Shown: positions 18,867 through 27,899, numbered from the stretch's first letter. The stretch: DNA of 64,000 nucleotides from Streptomyces sp. GSL17-111 (GCF_037911585.1 NZ_JBAJNS010000001.1:1921001-1985000), one strand, 5' to 3'. Notes: generated from the letters alone by a model not told the origin. Translations and numbers: made by a program.

Positions 18867-19124
18867 TCGGGCAGGGAGTTCCTGGCCGCTCCCGACAGCG
18901 CCCCACTGTGGGTCTCCGACGCAGTGGCCAGCGAGTCGGAATTCCTGTTGCCTTTCCTGCAATGGTGCCGCCGTCGCAGGTTCACGGAAAGTAGTCGCTG
19001 GTGCGCGTGCAGTTCATGCGGAACTTCCTTGACACGGCTCGCATGAAGGAACGCCGGTAGCGATGAACGGCACGGGGGCAAGAACTGGCCGAACAGAACA
19101 CGGAAGAAAAGCTGATCGCGTACC

Positions 19125-19170
19125 GTGCGGCTGGGGCCCGCACCCCGAAGGGTGCGGGCCCCAGCCGCAC
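19125..19170 (-). terminator. Hairpin terminator after the cold-shock gene
   Basis: A perfect 20-base-pair stem (19125-19144 with 19151-19170) with a six-base loop lies 17 bases beyond the cold-shock stop codon. The symmetric shape would also stop transcripts from the convergent MerR gene. Confidence 0.9.
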
Positions 19171-19186
19171 GTATGTGTCAGTCGCG

Positions 19187-19390
19187 TCAGGCGGGAACGA
19201 TGTTCTCGGCCATCGGGCCCTTCTGACCCTGCGCGATGTCGAAGTTCACCTGCTGGCCTTCGAGTAGTTCGCGGAAGCCCTGGGTGGCGATGTTCGAGTA
19301 GTGGGCGAACACGTCAGCGCCGCCACCCTCCTGCTCGATGAAACCGAAGCCCTTTTCCGAGTTGAACCACTTCACGGTACCAGTATTCAT
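19187..19390 (-). CDS. Cold-shock domain protein (CspA type)
   Basis: The 67-residue protein is one complete OB-fold cold-shock domain that binds single-stranded RNA and DNA and is expected to act as an RNA chaperone. Both RNA-binding motifs are present: KGFGFIEQ (RNP1) and DVFAHYSNI (RNP2, normally VFVH), preceded by [11 protein letters not shown]. Length is typical. The ATG at 19390 has GGAGAAT 4 bases upstream. The leader contains a hairpin at 19416-19440, and a strong terminator follows the gene. Confidence 0.95.
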   Translation of the reverse strand: MNTGTVKWFNSEKGFGFIEQEGGGADVFAHYSNIATQGFRELLEGQQVNFDIAQGQKGPMAENIVPA

Positions 19391-19415
19391 GTCATTCTCC
19401 TTCGGGGCAGTGCAC

Positions 19416-19440
19416 CGACATCCGCACCGTGCGGGTGTCG
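19416..19440 (-). promoter_or_regulatory. Hairpin in the cold-shock leader
   Basis: CGACA-T-CCGCA at 19416-19426 pairs with TGCGG-G-TGTCG at 19430-19440 around a CCG loop (one wobble), 26 bases upstream of the start codon. Cold-shock mRNAs often carry structured, temperature-responsive leaders; a role here is inference. Confidence 0.4.
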
Positions 19441-19761
19441 TGTCGCCGCAATGATTACCCCGACCAGAAAAGACGGGACTCGCCAGGGCCCTTTCGGCGG
19501 CGCAGAGTCCGACGGAAGTGCCCTGAAGTTTTGGAAAACCACAACTGCAACTGAGATGGAACAGTAGCACGGCGAAGCGGTTCGTGTTCGCCGAGTAGCG
19601 CTACTCCGACCGCCGGGAAAACAAGTCTGCACGCATACCCGGTCAAATACTGAATCCGCTGTAACAGATATTGAGTCGGCCCGAGCCCAGCGTTCCAGGA
19701 AGATCGTGCACTTCACCGTGTCGAACGGGCGGATGCCGCGGTTGCCCACTTAGAAGCCATC

Positions 19762-20223
19762 TCATTTGGTGAGTCGGCGGTAGCAGATGAGAGTGCAGGC
19801 GATGCTGGTGAAGGCGAGGAAGTGGTCGGCTTTGCGTTCGTAGCGTCGGTGTAGGCGGCGGCAGCCGGCGAGCCAGGCCATGGTGCGTTCGACGGTCCAG
19901 CGGTGGCGGCCCAGCCGTTGCGAGGACTCGATTCCCTTGCGGGCGATGCGGTGGGTGATGCCGCGCTGGCGTAACCATCGCCGCAGGTGGACGTAGTCGT
20001 AGCCCTTGTCGGCGTGGAGTTTGGCGGGCTTGCGCCGCCGGGGTCCGCGGCGTGAGCGGATCGGCGGGATGCCCTTGACGAGCGGGATCAGGGCCTGGCT
20101 GTCGTGCAGGTTGGCCCCGGAGATGCCGATGGATATGGGCAGACCGGACCGTTCCGTGATCAGATGGATCTTCGAGCCGTACTTGCCCCGGTCGACAGGA
20201 TTCGGACCTGTCAGGTCCCCCTT
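19762..20223 (-). CDS. IS5-family transposase, second frame (OrfB, via -1 frameshift)
   Basis: This is the catalytic half. It begins around the slippage site and reads GDLTGPNPVDRGKYGSKIHL, then SGANLHDSQALIPL (second Asp region), KLHADKGYDY, and RKGIESSQRLGRHRWTVERTMAWL, where the RW-x-VER signature holds the catalytic Glu. The stop codon lies inside the left inverted repeat. No separate start is evident, so it is probably made only as an OrfAB fusion. No stop or deletion breaks it, so the element could be active. Confidence 0.85.
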   Translation of the reverse strand, partial: KGDLTGPNPVDRGKYGSKIHLITERSGLPISIGISGANLHDSQALIPLVKGIPPIRSRRGPRRRKPAKLHADKGYDYVHLRRWLRQRGITHRIARKGIESSQRLGRHRWTVERTMAWLAGCRRLHRRYERKADHFLAFTSIACTLICYRRLTK

Positions 20224-20570
20224 TTCAGGGCGCGCATGTTCACCGAGTCGATCGCGCACCGTGACCAGTCCAGCTCGCCGCGGGCACCGAGTTCGTCGAG
20301 GACCAGGCGGTGGAGCTTGGCCCACACTCTGGCCTTCGACCACTCCGAAAACCGCCGGTGGGCGGTCGCTCCGGACGGGCCGAACGACGCCGAAGGCAAC
20401 TGCTGCCAGGTACAACCCGACGTGGCCACGAAGACGATCGCGGCCAGCACCTCCCGGTCGCCGTGCCGACGCCGACCACCGCCCTGCGGCCGCGACGGCG
20501 CCTCCGGCACCACCCGCTGGAACAACTCCCACAACTCGTCCGGCACCAGCCGCTCAACGATCCCCACCAT
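20211..20570 (-). CDS. IS5-family transposase, first frame (OrfA)
   Basis: The 119-residue frame carries the N-terminal DNA-binding half of an IS5-type transposase: VPDELWELFQRVVPEAP, then GDREVLAAIVFVATSGCTWQQLP and AHRRFSEWSKARVWAKLH, and it ends just after the first catalytic Asp region (CAIDSVNMRAL). The stop at 20211 follows the run AAAAGGGGG (20217-20225 on the complement), a plausible -1 slippage site joining it to the second frame. Confidence 0.88.
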   Translation of the reverse strand: MVGIVERLVPDELWELFQRVVPEAPSRPQGGGRRRHGDREVLAAIVFVATSGCTWQQLPSASFGPSGATAHRRFSEWSKARVWAKLHRLVLDELGARGELDWSRCAIDSVNMRALKRGT

Positions 20571-20686
20571 GACTCACAGAGTAGCGAGTCGCCCAAATGA
20601 GATGGCCTCTTACTGGTCCGGATCGGACGGCACCGAAACCGGCTGTGGCGCCGGTACGGCCGAAAGAGCTGAACCGGTACCGGGAA

Positions 20687-21805
20687 TCAGACGGCGACGA
20701 GCTCCGGCTCGCGGTCCGGCGTCTTGACCCTGGGCTTCTTGTTCGGCAGCGAGAGCCGGATGACCTTGCGCCACGCGGAGAACACCTGCTTGGGCAGCGG
20801 CCCGGTGACGTACTCCAGCTCGTACTTCTCGAACAACGCGCGCACCTCCACCGCGACCTCGGCGTACCGGTTGCTCGGCAGGTCAGGGAACAGGTGATGC
20901 TCGATCTGGTGCGACAGATTGCCGGTCATGAAGTGCATGGCCTTGCTGCCGCTGATGTTCGCCGAGCCCATCATCTGGCGCAGGTACCACTGGCCGCGCG
21001 TCTCGCCCCTGATCGACCGACGCTCGAAGACCTGCACGCCCTCGGGGAAGTGCCCGCACATGATCACCGAGTGGGACCAGATGTTGCGGACCACGTTCGC
21101 GGTGAACGTGGCGGCGAGTGTGGTGAGGAATGACGGTCCCGACAGCAGCGGGTGGACCACGTAGTCCTTGAGCACCTGCTTGCGGATCTTGCGACCCACG
21201 GCCTTGGCCCGCGCGCGGAACTCCGGGTTCTTGCGGCGGCGCTTGTGGAGGTTCTTGCCGAGCTCCAGGTCGTACGCGGCGATGCCGTACTCGAAGAAGC
21301 AGGCGTTGAGGAAGTTCCACAGCGGCTGGCCGAGGTGGAAGGGGTGCCACTTCTGGTCCTCGTCGACGCGCATGATGCCGTAGCCGAGGTCGTTGTCCTT
21401 GCCGAGCACGTTGGTGTACCTGTGGTGCAGCTCGTTGTGCGAGTGCTTCCACTGCTCGGGCGGCGAGACATGGTCCCAGTCCCACGTGGTGGAGTGGATC
21501 TTCGGGTCCCGCATCCAGTCCCACTGGCCGTGCAGGACGTTGTGGCCGATCTCCATGTTGTCCATGATCTTCGCCACGGACAGACCGGCGGTGCCGATGA
21601 GCCACGCGGGCGGAAAGATCGAGAACAGCAGCACGCCCCTGCTGACCAGCTCAAGCTTGCGCTGCGCCGAGATGACCTTGCGAATGTAGGCGGCGTCCTT
21701 CTCGCCGCGGTCGGCGATCACTGCGTCGCGGATCGCGTCCAGCTCGCGGCCAAGCTCCTCGATCTGCTCCGCGGTCAGGTGGGCGGTGGGGTCGATGGCA
21801 GTCAA
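20687..21805 (-). CDS. Membrane fatty-acid desaturase (DesA3-like)
   Basis: The 372-residue membrane di-iron desaturase has all three His boxes: GHNVLH, HSHNELHHRY and LSHQIEHHLFPD. Hydrophobic segments lie around 65-95 and 215-250. Such enzymes put a double bond into acyl chains using electrons from a dedicated reductase; DesA3 of Mycobacterium tuberculosis with Rv3230c is the best-known pair. The start is a TTG at 21805 with GGAGTA 2 bases before it, and the reductase gene ends only 7 bases upstream, so the two are co-translated. Regulation by the divergent PucR protein is likely from gene order. Confidence 0.9.
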   Translation of the reverse strand: MTAIDPTAHLTAEQIEELGRELDAIRDAVIADRGEKDAAYIRKVISAQRKLELVSRGVLLFSIFPPAWLIGTAGLSVAKIMDNMEIGHNVLHGQWDWMRDPKIHSTTWDWDHVSPPEQWKHSHNELHHRYTNVLGKDNDLGYGIMRVDEDQKWHPFHLGQPLWNFLNACFFEYGIAAYDLELGKNLHKRRRKNPEFRARAKAVGRKIRKQVLKDYVVHPLLSGPSFLTTLAATFTANVVRNIWSHSVIMCGHFPEGVQVFERRSIRGETRGQWYLRQMMGSANISGSKAMHFMTGNLSHQIEHHLFPDLPSNRYAEVAVEVRALFEKYELEYVTGPLPKQVFSAWRKVIRLSLPNKKPRVKTPDREPELVAV

Positions 21806-21812
21806 ATTACTC

Positions 21813-22868
21813 CTACCGTTCGATGTCGCAGGCGCCCGCGGCGGCGGACACGCAGGTCTGAATGAGGACGCCCGGCTCGGCCTCGGTGATCCCGCCGGTG
21901 CGCAGGTCGCGGACGGCGCCGGCCTTGAGCGGCGTGACGCAGCCGAAGCAGATGCCCATGCGGCACCCGGAGGGCATGAGCACGCCGGCCTCCTCACCGA
22001 TGTCCAGCAACGGCGTGGCGCCGTCCGCGCTGACGGTCTTGCCGGTGGTGCTGAACGTGACCACGCCGCCGTCGCCGGGGACGACGATGCTGGGGCGGAA
22101 ACGTTCGGTGTGCAGGCGTTCTTGCACGCCGTGCTCGCTCCAGTGCTCTTCGGCGGCATCGAGCAGACCCGCGGGCCCGCAGGCCCAGGTCTCGCGCTCG
22201 GCCCAGTCGGGCACGAGTTCGTCGAGACGGGCGATGTCGAGCATGCCGTCGGTGTCGGTGTGCACCTCGGTCAGACACAGCTTCTTCTCAGCGACCAGGT
22301 CGTGCAGTTCGTCGCGGAAGATCACGTCTTGCGGCTGTGGCGCGCAGTGGATCATGACGACGTCGTCGAGCCCGGTGTCGCGCAGCATGCCCATCACCGG
22401 CGTGATGCCGCTGCCGGCCGTCAGGTAGAGCACCTTGGCGGGCTTGGCCTCCGGCAGCACGAAGTCACCGGCTGCCTGGTCGAGCTGGACCAGCGTGCCG
22501 CGTTTGGCCCTGCGAACCAGGTAATTGCTGACCTTGCCGTCCGGAATCGCCTTCACCGTGATCGTGACGCGGCCGTCCTGGCGGTTCGTCGGCGAGGTGA
22601 GCGAGTAGGCACGCCACAGGCGCACCCCGTCGACGTCGACCCCGATCCGCACGTACTGACCGGCTGTGTGGCCGCGCCACCCACGTCCCGGCCTGATCAC
22701 GACGGTCACGGCGTCGTCCGTCTCGGGATGCACGGCCTCGATGCGCCCACGCAGGTCGGCGCCCGCGCGCAGCGGACTGACCAGGTCGAGGTAGTCCGAC
22801 GGCAACACCGGCGTCGTGACCATCTCCAACAGTTTCCACGCCCTGCTGCGCAGGGCTGCACTCGTCAT
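21813..22868 (-). CDS. Ferredoxin reductase with C-terminal 2Fe-2S domain
   Basis: The 351-residue protein has a flavin- and NAD(P)H-binding reductase (RxYS at RAYSLTS, about residue 88; GSGITPVMGML nucleotide site; CGPAGLLDAAEEHW) followed by a plant-type ferredoxin domain (CRMGICFGC with a distal Cys in IQTCVSAAAGACD). It passes electrons from NAD(P)H to the desaturase, as Rv3230c does for DesA3. The ATG at 22868 has a GGAG 4 bases upstream. It is the first gene of the two-gene operon and faces the PucR gene across 87 bases. Confidence 0.92.
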   Translation of the reverse strand: MTSAALRSRAWKLLEMVTTPVLPSDYLDLVSPLRAGADLRGRIEAVHPETDDAVTVVIRPGRGWRGHTAGQYVRIGVDVDGVRLWRAYSLTSPTNRQDGRVTITVKAIPDGKVSNYLVRRAKRGTLVQLDQAAGDFVLPEAKPAKVLYLTAGSGITPVMGMLRDTGLDDVVMIHCAPQPQDVIFRDELHDLVAEKKLCLTEVHTDTDGMLDIARLDELVPDWAERETWACGPAGLLDAAEEHWSEHGVQERLHTERFRPSIVVPGDGGVVTFSTTGKTVSADGATPLLDIGEEAGVLMPSGCRMGICFGCVTPLKAGAVRDLRTGGITEAEPGVLIQTCVSAAAGACDIER

Positions 22869-22955
22869 GGCTCCAGCTTGCTGCGCTTCAGGGGGTAAAG
22901 TCCTGTCCGCAGGACGTGAATCTGGCCCGCTGAACTGTTCGTAAAAGACAAAAAC
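22869..22955. promoter_or_regulatory. Divergent promoter of the desaturase operon and pucR, with palindrome
   Basis: These 87 bases separate two divergent start codons and must hold both promoters. A palindrome GTCCTG-TCCG-CAGGAC at 22900-22915 lies near the middle and is a good candidate operator for the adjacent PucR-type regulator. Confidence 0.55.
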
Positions 22956-24134
22956 ATGAGCCATGCAACCCGGCGGGCCAGCGAGCTGGCCCTGGATGAG
23001 ACTACGGTCACCGCACTGCGGGCCGCGCTGAAGACCACCGCCGACGAGGTCGTCCAGGCGATCATCGACGAGGTCCCTCCCTACGCCAACGCCCTCTCGG
23101 GCCGTATGGGCGGCACCATCCGCCGAGCCGTCCGCACCGCTCTGGGGCATTACCTGGACCTCGCGAGCGGCAACGCCACGGGCGGCGACGCAGGCGACGC
23201 CGCCTACGAGCTGGGCCGCGGCGAGGTGCGCGACGGCCGTTCGATGGACGCGCTGCTCAGCGCCTACCGCGTCGGCGCCCGCGTGGCCTGGCGATGCCTG
23301 GCAGCGGGTGCCGTGCCCGCAGGTCTGCCCGCCGCCGAGGTCGCCAAGTTCGCCGAGCTGACCTTCGCCTACATCGACGAGCTCTCCGCCGCGAGCGCTG
23401 CGGGCCACGCCGACGAACTGGCCGCCCAGGGCCGGGCTCACGAGCGCCACCTTGAACACCTGGCCCGCGACCTCCTCGCCGACGCGGGTTCGGACGTGCT
23501 GCGTGCCTCTGCGCTGCGGGCGGGATGGCAGCCTCCGGTGTCGCTGACCGCGGTCCTGCTGCCCGCCGCCCGGGCCCGTCCCGCCTACCGCACGCTCGAC
23601 CCGAACACCCTCGTCCTCGACGATCTGCCGGACGCCCTGGGCGTGCTCCTCGTCCCCGATGCCGACCGATCACATCTCCTGAGACAGATGAAGAACCGCA
23701 CCGCCGTGGTCGGCCCGGCCCGGCCATGGACTCGTGCGTCCGCCTCGTACGCACGAGCCGTACGCGCGCGCTCTCTCTCCTCGAGGATTCGCGACACCGA
23801 GGACCACCTGCCCGAGCTGATCCTGAGCGCCGACGTGGACGCCTTTGTGGACCTGCGTGCCCGGGCCCTCGCACCGTTGCAGACCTTGCCTGCCGCGACC
23901 GCGCGGCGGCTGGAGGAAACGTTGCGGGAGTGGCTGCTGCACCAGGGCAGGCGGAAGGACATGGCAGCGGCGTTGTTCGTCCATCCCCAGACCGTCCGGT
24001 ACCGCATGGCGCAGCTGCGAGAACTGTTTCCGGATCTCACGTCACCGCACCGGGTCCTTGAACTGACCCTTGCGGTCGGTCTTCGGGCCAGTGAGCGCGA
24101 TCCCGCCCACGACCGCGTCCGCGAAGAGCGCTGA
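22956..24134 (+). CDS. PucR-type transcriptional regulator
   Basis: The 392-residue protein has an N-terminal helical region (about 1-180, with GRSMDALLSAYRVGARVAWR, common to actinobacterial PucR/CdaR proteins), a variable middle, and a C-terminal helix-turn-helix of the PucR type (LREWLLHQGRRKDMAAALFVHPQTVRYRMAQLRELF, about 325-365). It is transcribed divergently from a desaturase and its reductase and probably controls them, perhaps in response to fatty acid or growth state. The ATG at 22956 has only a weak ribosome site. Confidence 0.85.
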   Translation: MSHATRRASELALDETTVTALRAALKTTADEVVQAIIDEVPPYANALSGRMGGTIRRAVRTALGHYLDLASGNATGGDAGDAAYELGRGEVRDGRSMDALLSAYRVGARVAWRCLAAGAVPAGLPAAEVAKFAELTFAYIDELSAASAAGHADELAAQGRAHERHLEHLARDLLADAGSDVLRASALRAGWQPPVSLTAVLLPAARARPAYRTLDPNTLVLDDLPDALGVLLVPDADRSHLLRQMKNRTAVVGPARPWTRASASYARAVRARSLSSRIRDTEDHLPELILSADVDAFVDLRARALAPLQTLPAATARRLEETLREWLLHQGRRKDMAAALFVHPQTVRYRMAQLRELFPDLTSPHRVLELTLAVGLRASERDPAHDRVREER

Positions 24135-24321
24135 GGCTCCGCTCGGATCGTGGATTCGTGACACCCGACCCATGGCTATCGCTGAACCGGCTCGGCGATC
24201 GCGGTGACGGCTTCTCCGCGCCCCGGCGCATCAGGGCGCCCCCGCTCGCGCCGGGGCGTGGGGTGTCGCGCCGGGGCGGGAAGCGGAAGACTCGGGGGTC
24301 ACGTTCGAGGGAGAGGTGCGT

Positions 24322-27300
24322 ATGGCGGGGGTTGTGGTCACGCGACTGAGTGAGGCTCACCGCGCGGAGGCCGAGCGCGTACTGGCCCGTGCGGTGGACG
24401 AGGAGGTGCGGCGCAGCGGCGGCAAGGTCGACGGCGAGGTGCTGCTGGCCCGGGGCCGTGCCGCGCTCGACGAGATCGCCGGGCGGGCCGGCGAGGAGTA
24501 CGCCGCGTTCGCCCGGGCGTTGGACGCGGCGGGGCCCGGGCGGCTGGGCGAGCGGTTCTCCGGGGCGGCGCTCGGGCCGGTCGCCGGGGCGGTCGTGGTC
24601 GCCTCGGTGGCGATCATGCTGTGGGACCGGGAGTACGGCTCGGGCGAGGCGCTGGGCGCGGCCCTGCTGGTGGCCGTGGCGGGCGTGGTGGGGGCGCTGG
24701 CGTGGATCGTGGGCGCCCACCTGTGGGCCGCCCAGTCCGGTGCGGGCGCACGGCACCAGCCCGGCGGCGTCGAGCAGTTGCGGCTCGCCTGGCTGACGGC
24801 GCTGGAGCTGCGCGGCGTGCGGCCGTACCTGGAGCAGCAGCGGGCCACCGTGCCGAGGGCGCGCTCCCCCCGCACCGAGCGGCGCGGGGGCGGCCAGCCC
24901 CGGCTGCGGGGCACGGACCGCAGTGCGGCGGCCCGGCGGCGGAACGTGCTGGTCCAGTCCTTCAGTCAGCTGCCCGCTCCGGCCCTGCCGTTCACCGGGC
25001 GCCGGGCGGAGCTGGAGCGCGTCGGGCAGTGGGTGCGTCAGGCGCGGACGGCCACGGAGACGCGGCCGACCGTCGTCGTCCTGCATGGGCCGCCCGGCTC
25101 GGGGCGCACGGCGCTGGCGGTGCACGCGGCGCACGCGCTGCGCGACGAGTTCCGCGGCGCGTGCCTGGTGGATCTGCGCGGCGACGGCAGCACGCCGCTC
25201 AGCACCCGCGACGCGCTGCTCCACCTGCTCAACCGGCTGGGCGCGCCCCGGGAGCAGCTGCTGTTCCGCGGCACCTCCGGACGGGAGCGGCCCGCGCAGG
25301 AGCAGCAGGTGCGGCGCCTCACGGAGCTGTACCACAAGCACCTGGAGGATCTGCCGGTCACGGTGGTGCTGGACGACGCGACGGACGCCGCGCAGGTGGC
25401 CGCGCTCGTGCCGCAGGGGTCCGACAGCCTGGTCGTGGTCACCACCGCAGGGCCGCTGGAGCTGCCCCCGGAGCTGACGGCCCGGGTGCACCACCTGGAG
25501 CTGGGCGGGCTCGACGCGTCCGGGGCGGAGGAGCTGCTGAGCGCCGTCGCGGCGGGTAGCGACGGCGGGGCCTCGGCGCCGCCGTACGACGCCGCCGGGT
25601 ACGACGAGCTGACCGCCCGGTGCGGCGGGCTGCCCTTCGCGCTGCGGCTGGCGGGCTCCGCACTCGCCGAGGGCGGGAACGCGGCGGGCGGGGACGCGGG
25701 GGCGCTCGCCCGGCGGCTCGCCGCGCAGGGTCCGGACGACGCGGCGGACCCTGCGGGGCGCGTCCTGGCGCTGCGGTACGCCGACCAGTCCGACGCCGCC
25801 CGCACGCTGCTGCGCCGCCTCGCCCTCGCCGGGCGGGCCAGCCTCGGCGCGGCGGCGGCCGCCGCGCTGCTGGGCACCGACGAACACGCCGCCGGGCGCG
25901 AGCTGGCGGCACTGGCGGAGGCCGGGCTGATCCAGCACGTGCGCGGTGAGCGGTACCGACTGCACGGTCTGGTCCGCCGCTTCGCGCTGGCCCGGCTGCG
26001 CGACGAGGAGGAGACCGGGGAGCGGGCCGCCGCGCAGGAGCGGCTGCTGCGGTCGTACGCGGAGCTGGCCGACACCGTCATCCGCATGGTGGACGGCAAG
26101 ACGTCCACCCGCGCCACCGGGCACTTCGGCGGGCACGGCTTCGCCTCGCTGGACGCCGCCCTGCGCTGGCTGGACGACGAGTCCAGCTTCATCACGGCCG
26201 CGCTGCGGCACGCCGACCCGGCGGTCGACCAGTCGGCCGTGCTGCACCTGCTCGGCGCCCTGTGCGACTACTGCCTGCTGCGCGGCGACCTCTACCGGCT
26301 GGGCGAGCTGAGCGACCTCACCGAGGCCGTCGACCAGGGCCTGCTGACGCGGTCCGTGCAGTGGCGCACCGGCATCGCCGCCCGGCAGCTCGGCGAGCTG
26401 GACCGCTCGCACACCACGCTGACGTCGGTCGTCAGCCTGTACCTGGAGGCCGACCACGCCGCCGGGGCCGCCCGGACCCTGCGCGAGCTGGGCATCACGC
26501 TGCACCACCAGGGGAAGCTCGCGGAGGCCGCGGCGAAGCTCGGGGAGGCGCTGGAGCTCCAGACGGGCGAGGCCCTGCGCGGCGACCGGGCCTGGACGCT
26601 GCACGCCCTCGCCGCCGTCGCACGCGACCGGGGGCGCCTGCGGGAGGCGCTCGGGCTGCTGCGGGAGGCGCTGGAGGGCCACCGGCACAGCGAGAGCGTC
26701 CACGGGCAGGCGTGGGCGCACTTCCAGCTCGGCCAGACCCTGCTGCGCACCGGGGACGTGGGGGGCGCCGAGGCCGAGCTCCAGCGCGCGTTGGAGGAGT
26801 ACCGGCGCACCCAGGACGGTCGTGGCGAGGCGTGGGCCCTGACCGAGCTGGCGCGCGCCCGGCTCTACGCCGGGGAGGCGGGTGAGGCGGTCGAGGAGCT
26901 GCACGGCGCGCTGGTGCGGCACCGCGAGGGCGAGGACCCCCGGGGCGCCGCCTGGACCCGCTACTACCTGGGGCTCGCCCTGGAGGAGAGCGGCAACCGG
27001 GACGGCGCGGTGCAGGAACTGGAGCGGGCCCGCGCAAGCTTCAGCCGGATGCGGGACGCCTACGGGCTGGCCTGCGCCCGGCACCACCTGGGCCGGGTGA
27101 CCCGTGACCAGCGGGCGGCCACGACGTCGGGGTCACTGCGCAACTCCGGCTTCGCGCGGCAGCTCCTCCAGGACGCCCGCAGCGACTTCCAGCGGGTCGG
27201 CGTCCCGCACGGTCAGGCGTGGTCCTGCCTGGAGCTCGCGGTCATCGACGCGGGCAACGGCCGGCTGACGCAGGCCCTGGAGCTGACGGACGAGGCGCTG

Positions 27301-27630
27301 GCCCTGTTCACGGCCGGATACGGCGAGCCGGAGGGCGGCGCTTCCCCCGACCGGCGCGGCGGTGACTGGGCCCGGTTCCTGCGCTGCACGCTGCTGCCGT
27401 TCGCCTCGCCGGGCGGCTCGGTCGTCGGCACGGCGGTGGCCCAGCAGGAGCTGGCCGACCTGGTGGCCGACGGCCACCGGGACCGTGATCCCGTCCTCGC
27501 GGACTGCGCGGAGGCCTACGCCCTGATGCTGGAGCGCGGCATCGAGCTGGAGGAGGGCTGGCGGGTGTGGCAGCTGGGCATGGTGCCCTCCCGCGCCGCC
27601 CGCGACACGATGGGCGTCGCGGCGCCCTGA
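24322..27630 (+). CDS. Membrane-anchored NB-ARC/TPR (STAND-type) protein
   Basis: The protein has about 1102 residues. After a polar N-terminus come two membrane segments (about 77-130), then a STAND NTPase: P-loop GPPGSGRTAL (about 256-265), Walker B TVVLDDA (about 345-351), VVTTAGPLELP (sensor-like) and GLPFALRLAG (the NB-ARC GLPLA motif). From about 600 to 1000 there are helical tetratricopeptide repeats (ARTLRELGITLHHQGK, AWAHFQLGQTLLRTGD, AWTRYYLGLALEESGN). STAND proteins act as switch-like sensors; the partner and signal are unknown. No effector domain is visible, only the membrane anchor. The ATG at 24322 with GGGAG 8 bases upstream is preferred over the GTG at 24316. Confidence 0.85.
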   Translation: MAGVVVTRLSEAHRAEAERVLARAVDEEVRRSGGKVDGEVLLARGRAALDEIAGRAGEEYAAFARALDAAGPGRLGERFSGAALGPVAGAVVVASVAIMLWDREYGSGEALGAALLVAVAGVVGALAWIVGAHLWAAQSGAGARHQPGGVEQLRLAWLTALELRGVRPYLEQQRATVPRARSPRTERRGGGQPRLRGTDRSAAARRRNVLVQSFSQLPAPALPFTGRRAELERVGQWVRQARTATETRPTVVVLHGPPGSGRTALAVHAAHALRDEFRGACLVDLRGDGSTPLSTRDALLHLLNRLGAPREQLLFRGTSGRERPAQEQQVRRLTELYHKHLEDLPVTVVLDDATDAAQVAALVPQGSDSLVVVTTAGPLELPPELTARVHHLELGGLDASGAEELLSAVAAGSDGGASAPPYDAAGYDELTARCGGLPFALRLAGSALAEGGNAAGGDAGALARRLAAQGPDDAADPAGRVLALRYADQSDAARTLLRRLALAGRASLGAAAAAALLGTDEHAAGRELAALAEAGLIQHVRGERYRLHGLVRRFALARLRDEEETGERAAAQERLLRSYAELADTVIRMVDGKTSTRATGHFGGHGFASLDAALRWLDDESSFITAALRHADPAVDQSAVLHLLGALCDYCLLRGDLYRLGELSDLTEAVDQGLLTRSVQWRTGIAARQLGELDRSHTTLTSVVSLYLEADHAAGAARTLRELGITLHHQGKLAEAAAKLGEALELQTGEALRGDRAWTLHALAAVARDRGRLREALGLLREALEGHRHSESVHGQAWAHFQLGQTLLRTGDVGGAEAELQRALEEYRRTQDGRGEAWALTELARARLYAGEAGEAVEELHGALVRHREGEDPRGAAWTRYYLGLALEESGNRDGAVQELERARASFSRMRDAYGLACARHHLGRVTRDQRAATTSGSLRNSGFARQLLQDARSDFQRVGVPHGQAWSCLELAVIDAGNGRLTQALELTDEALALFTAGYGEPEGGASPDRRGGDWARFLRCTLLPFASPGGSVVGTAVAQQELADLVADGHRDRDPVLADCAEAYALMLERGIELEEGWRVWQLGMVPSRAARDTMGVAAP

Positions 27631-27685
27631 CGCGCCGGACCGTCCCGGCCGCCGGTCCGCGGACGCGGATCGGCGGGCGGGCGCG

Positions 27686-27895
27686 TCACTTCTTCGGTTC
27701 GGTCTCTTCGGGGAAGTCGACCCGGCCCATGTGGCGGTTCAGGGACTTCATCAGGAACCACACCCCCAGCCCCATCACGGCGAACACGATGAAGCCGAGG
27801 ACGCCGGGCGTCACCTTGTTCTCGTCCAGCTCCTGCGCGAGGGTCACCAGATCGGCGGCGGCGGGCGAGGTCAGCAGGGCCTGCGTAGCACTCAT
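27686..27895 (-). CDS. Small single-pass membrane protein downstream of mca
   Basis: The 69-residue protein has one hydrophobic helix (about 30-50, PGVLGFIVFAVMGLGVWFLM) and a charged C-terminus (RVDFPEETEPKK). Its start lies 4 bases after the mca stop, so the two are co-translated. I recall a similar small protein next to mca in other Streptomyces. Function unknown. Confidence 0.75.
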   Translation of the reverse strand: MSATQALLTSPAAADLVTLAQELDENKVTPGVLGFIVFAVMGLGVWFLMKSLNRHMGRVDFPEETEPKK

Positions 27896-27899
27896 GGGC

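Larger units (their letters stand above)
19753..20609 (-). mobile_element. IS5-family insertion sequence, apparently complete
   Basis: The element is 857 bases long. Its ends are imperfect inverted repeats that both read GARGCCATCTCATTTGG when taken inwards (19753-19769, and the complement of 20593-20609). It is flanked by a TTA direct repeat (19750-19752 and 20610-20612), fitting the 2-4 base duplication of the IS427-type group. It encodes a transposase in two overlapping frames, the usual layout of that group. The element separates the cold-shock gene from the desaturase operon and interrupts no recognisable gene. Confidence 0.9.

Noticed and set aside
19391..19749. A gene split by the insertion sequence
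   Set aside because: Joining the flanks across the TTA gives a stop or a frame with no recognisable family.
24037..27087. Minus-strand frame of about 1000 codons over the NB-ARC/TPR gene
   Set aside because: The plus strand has P-loop and TPR motifs; the minus frame has none.
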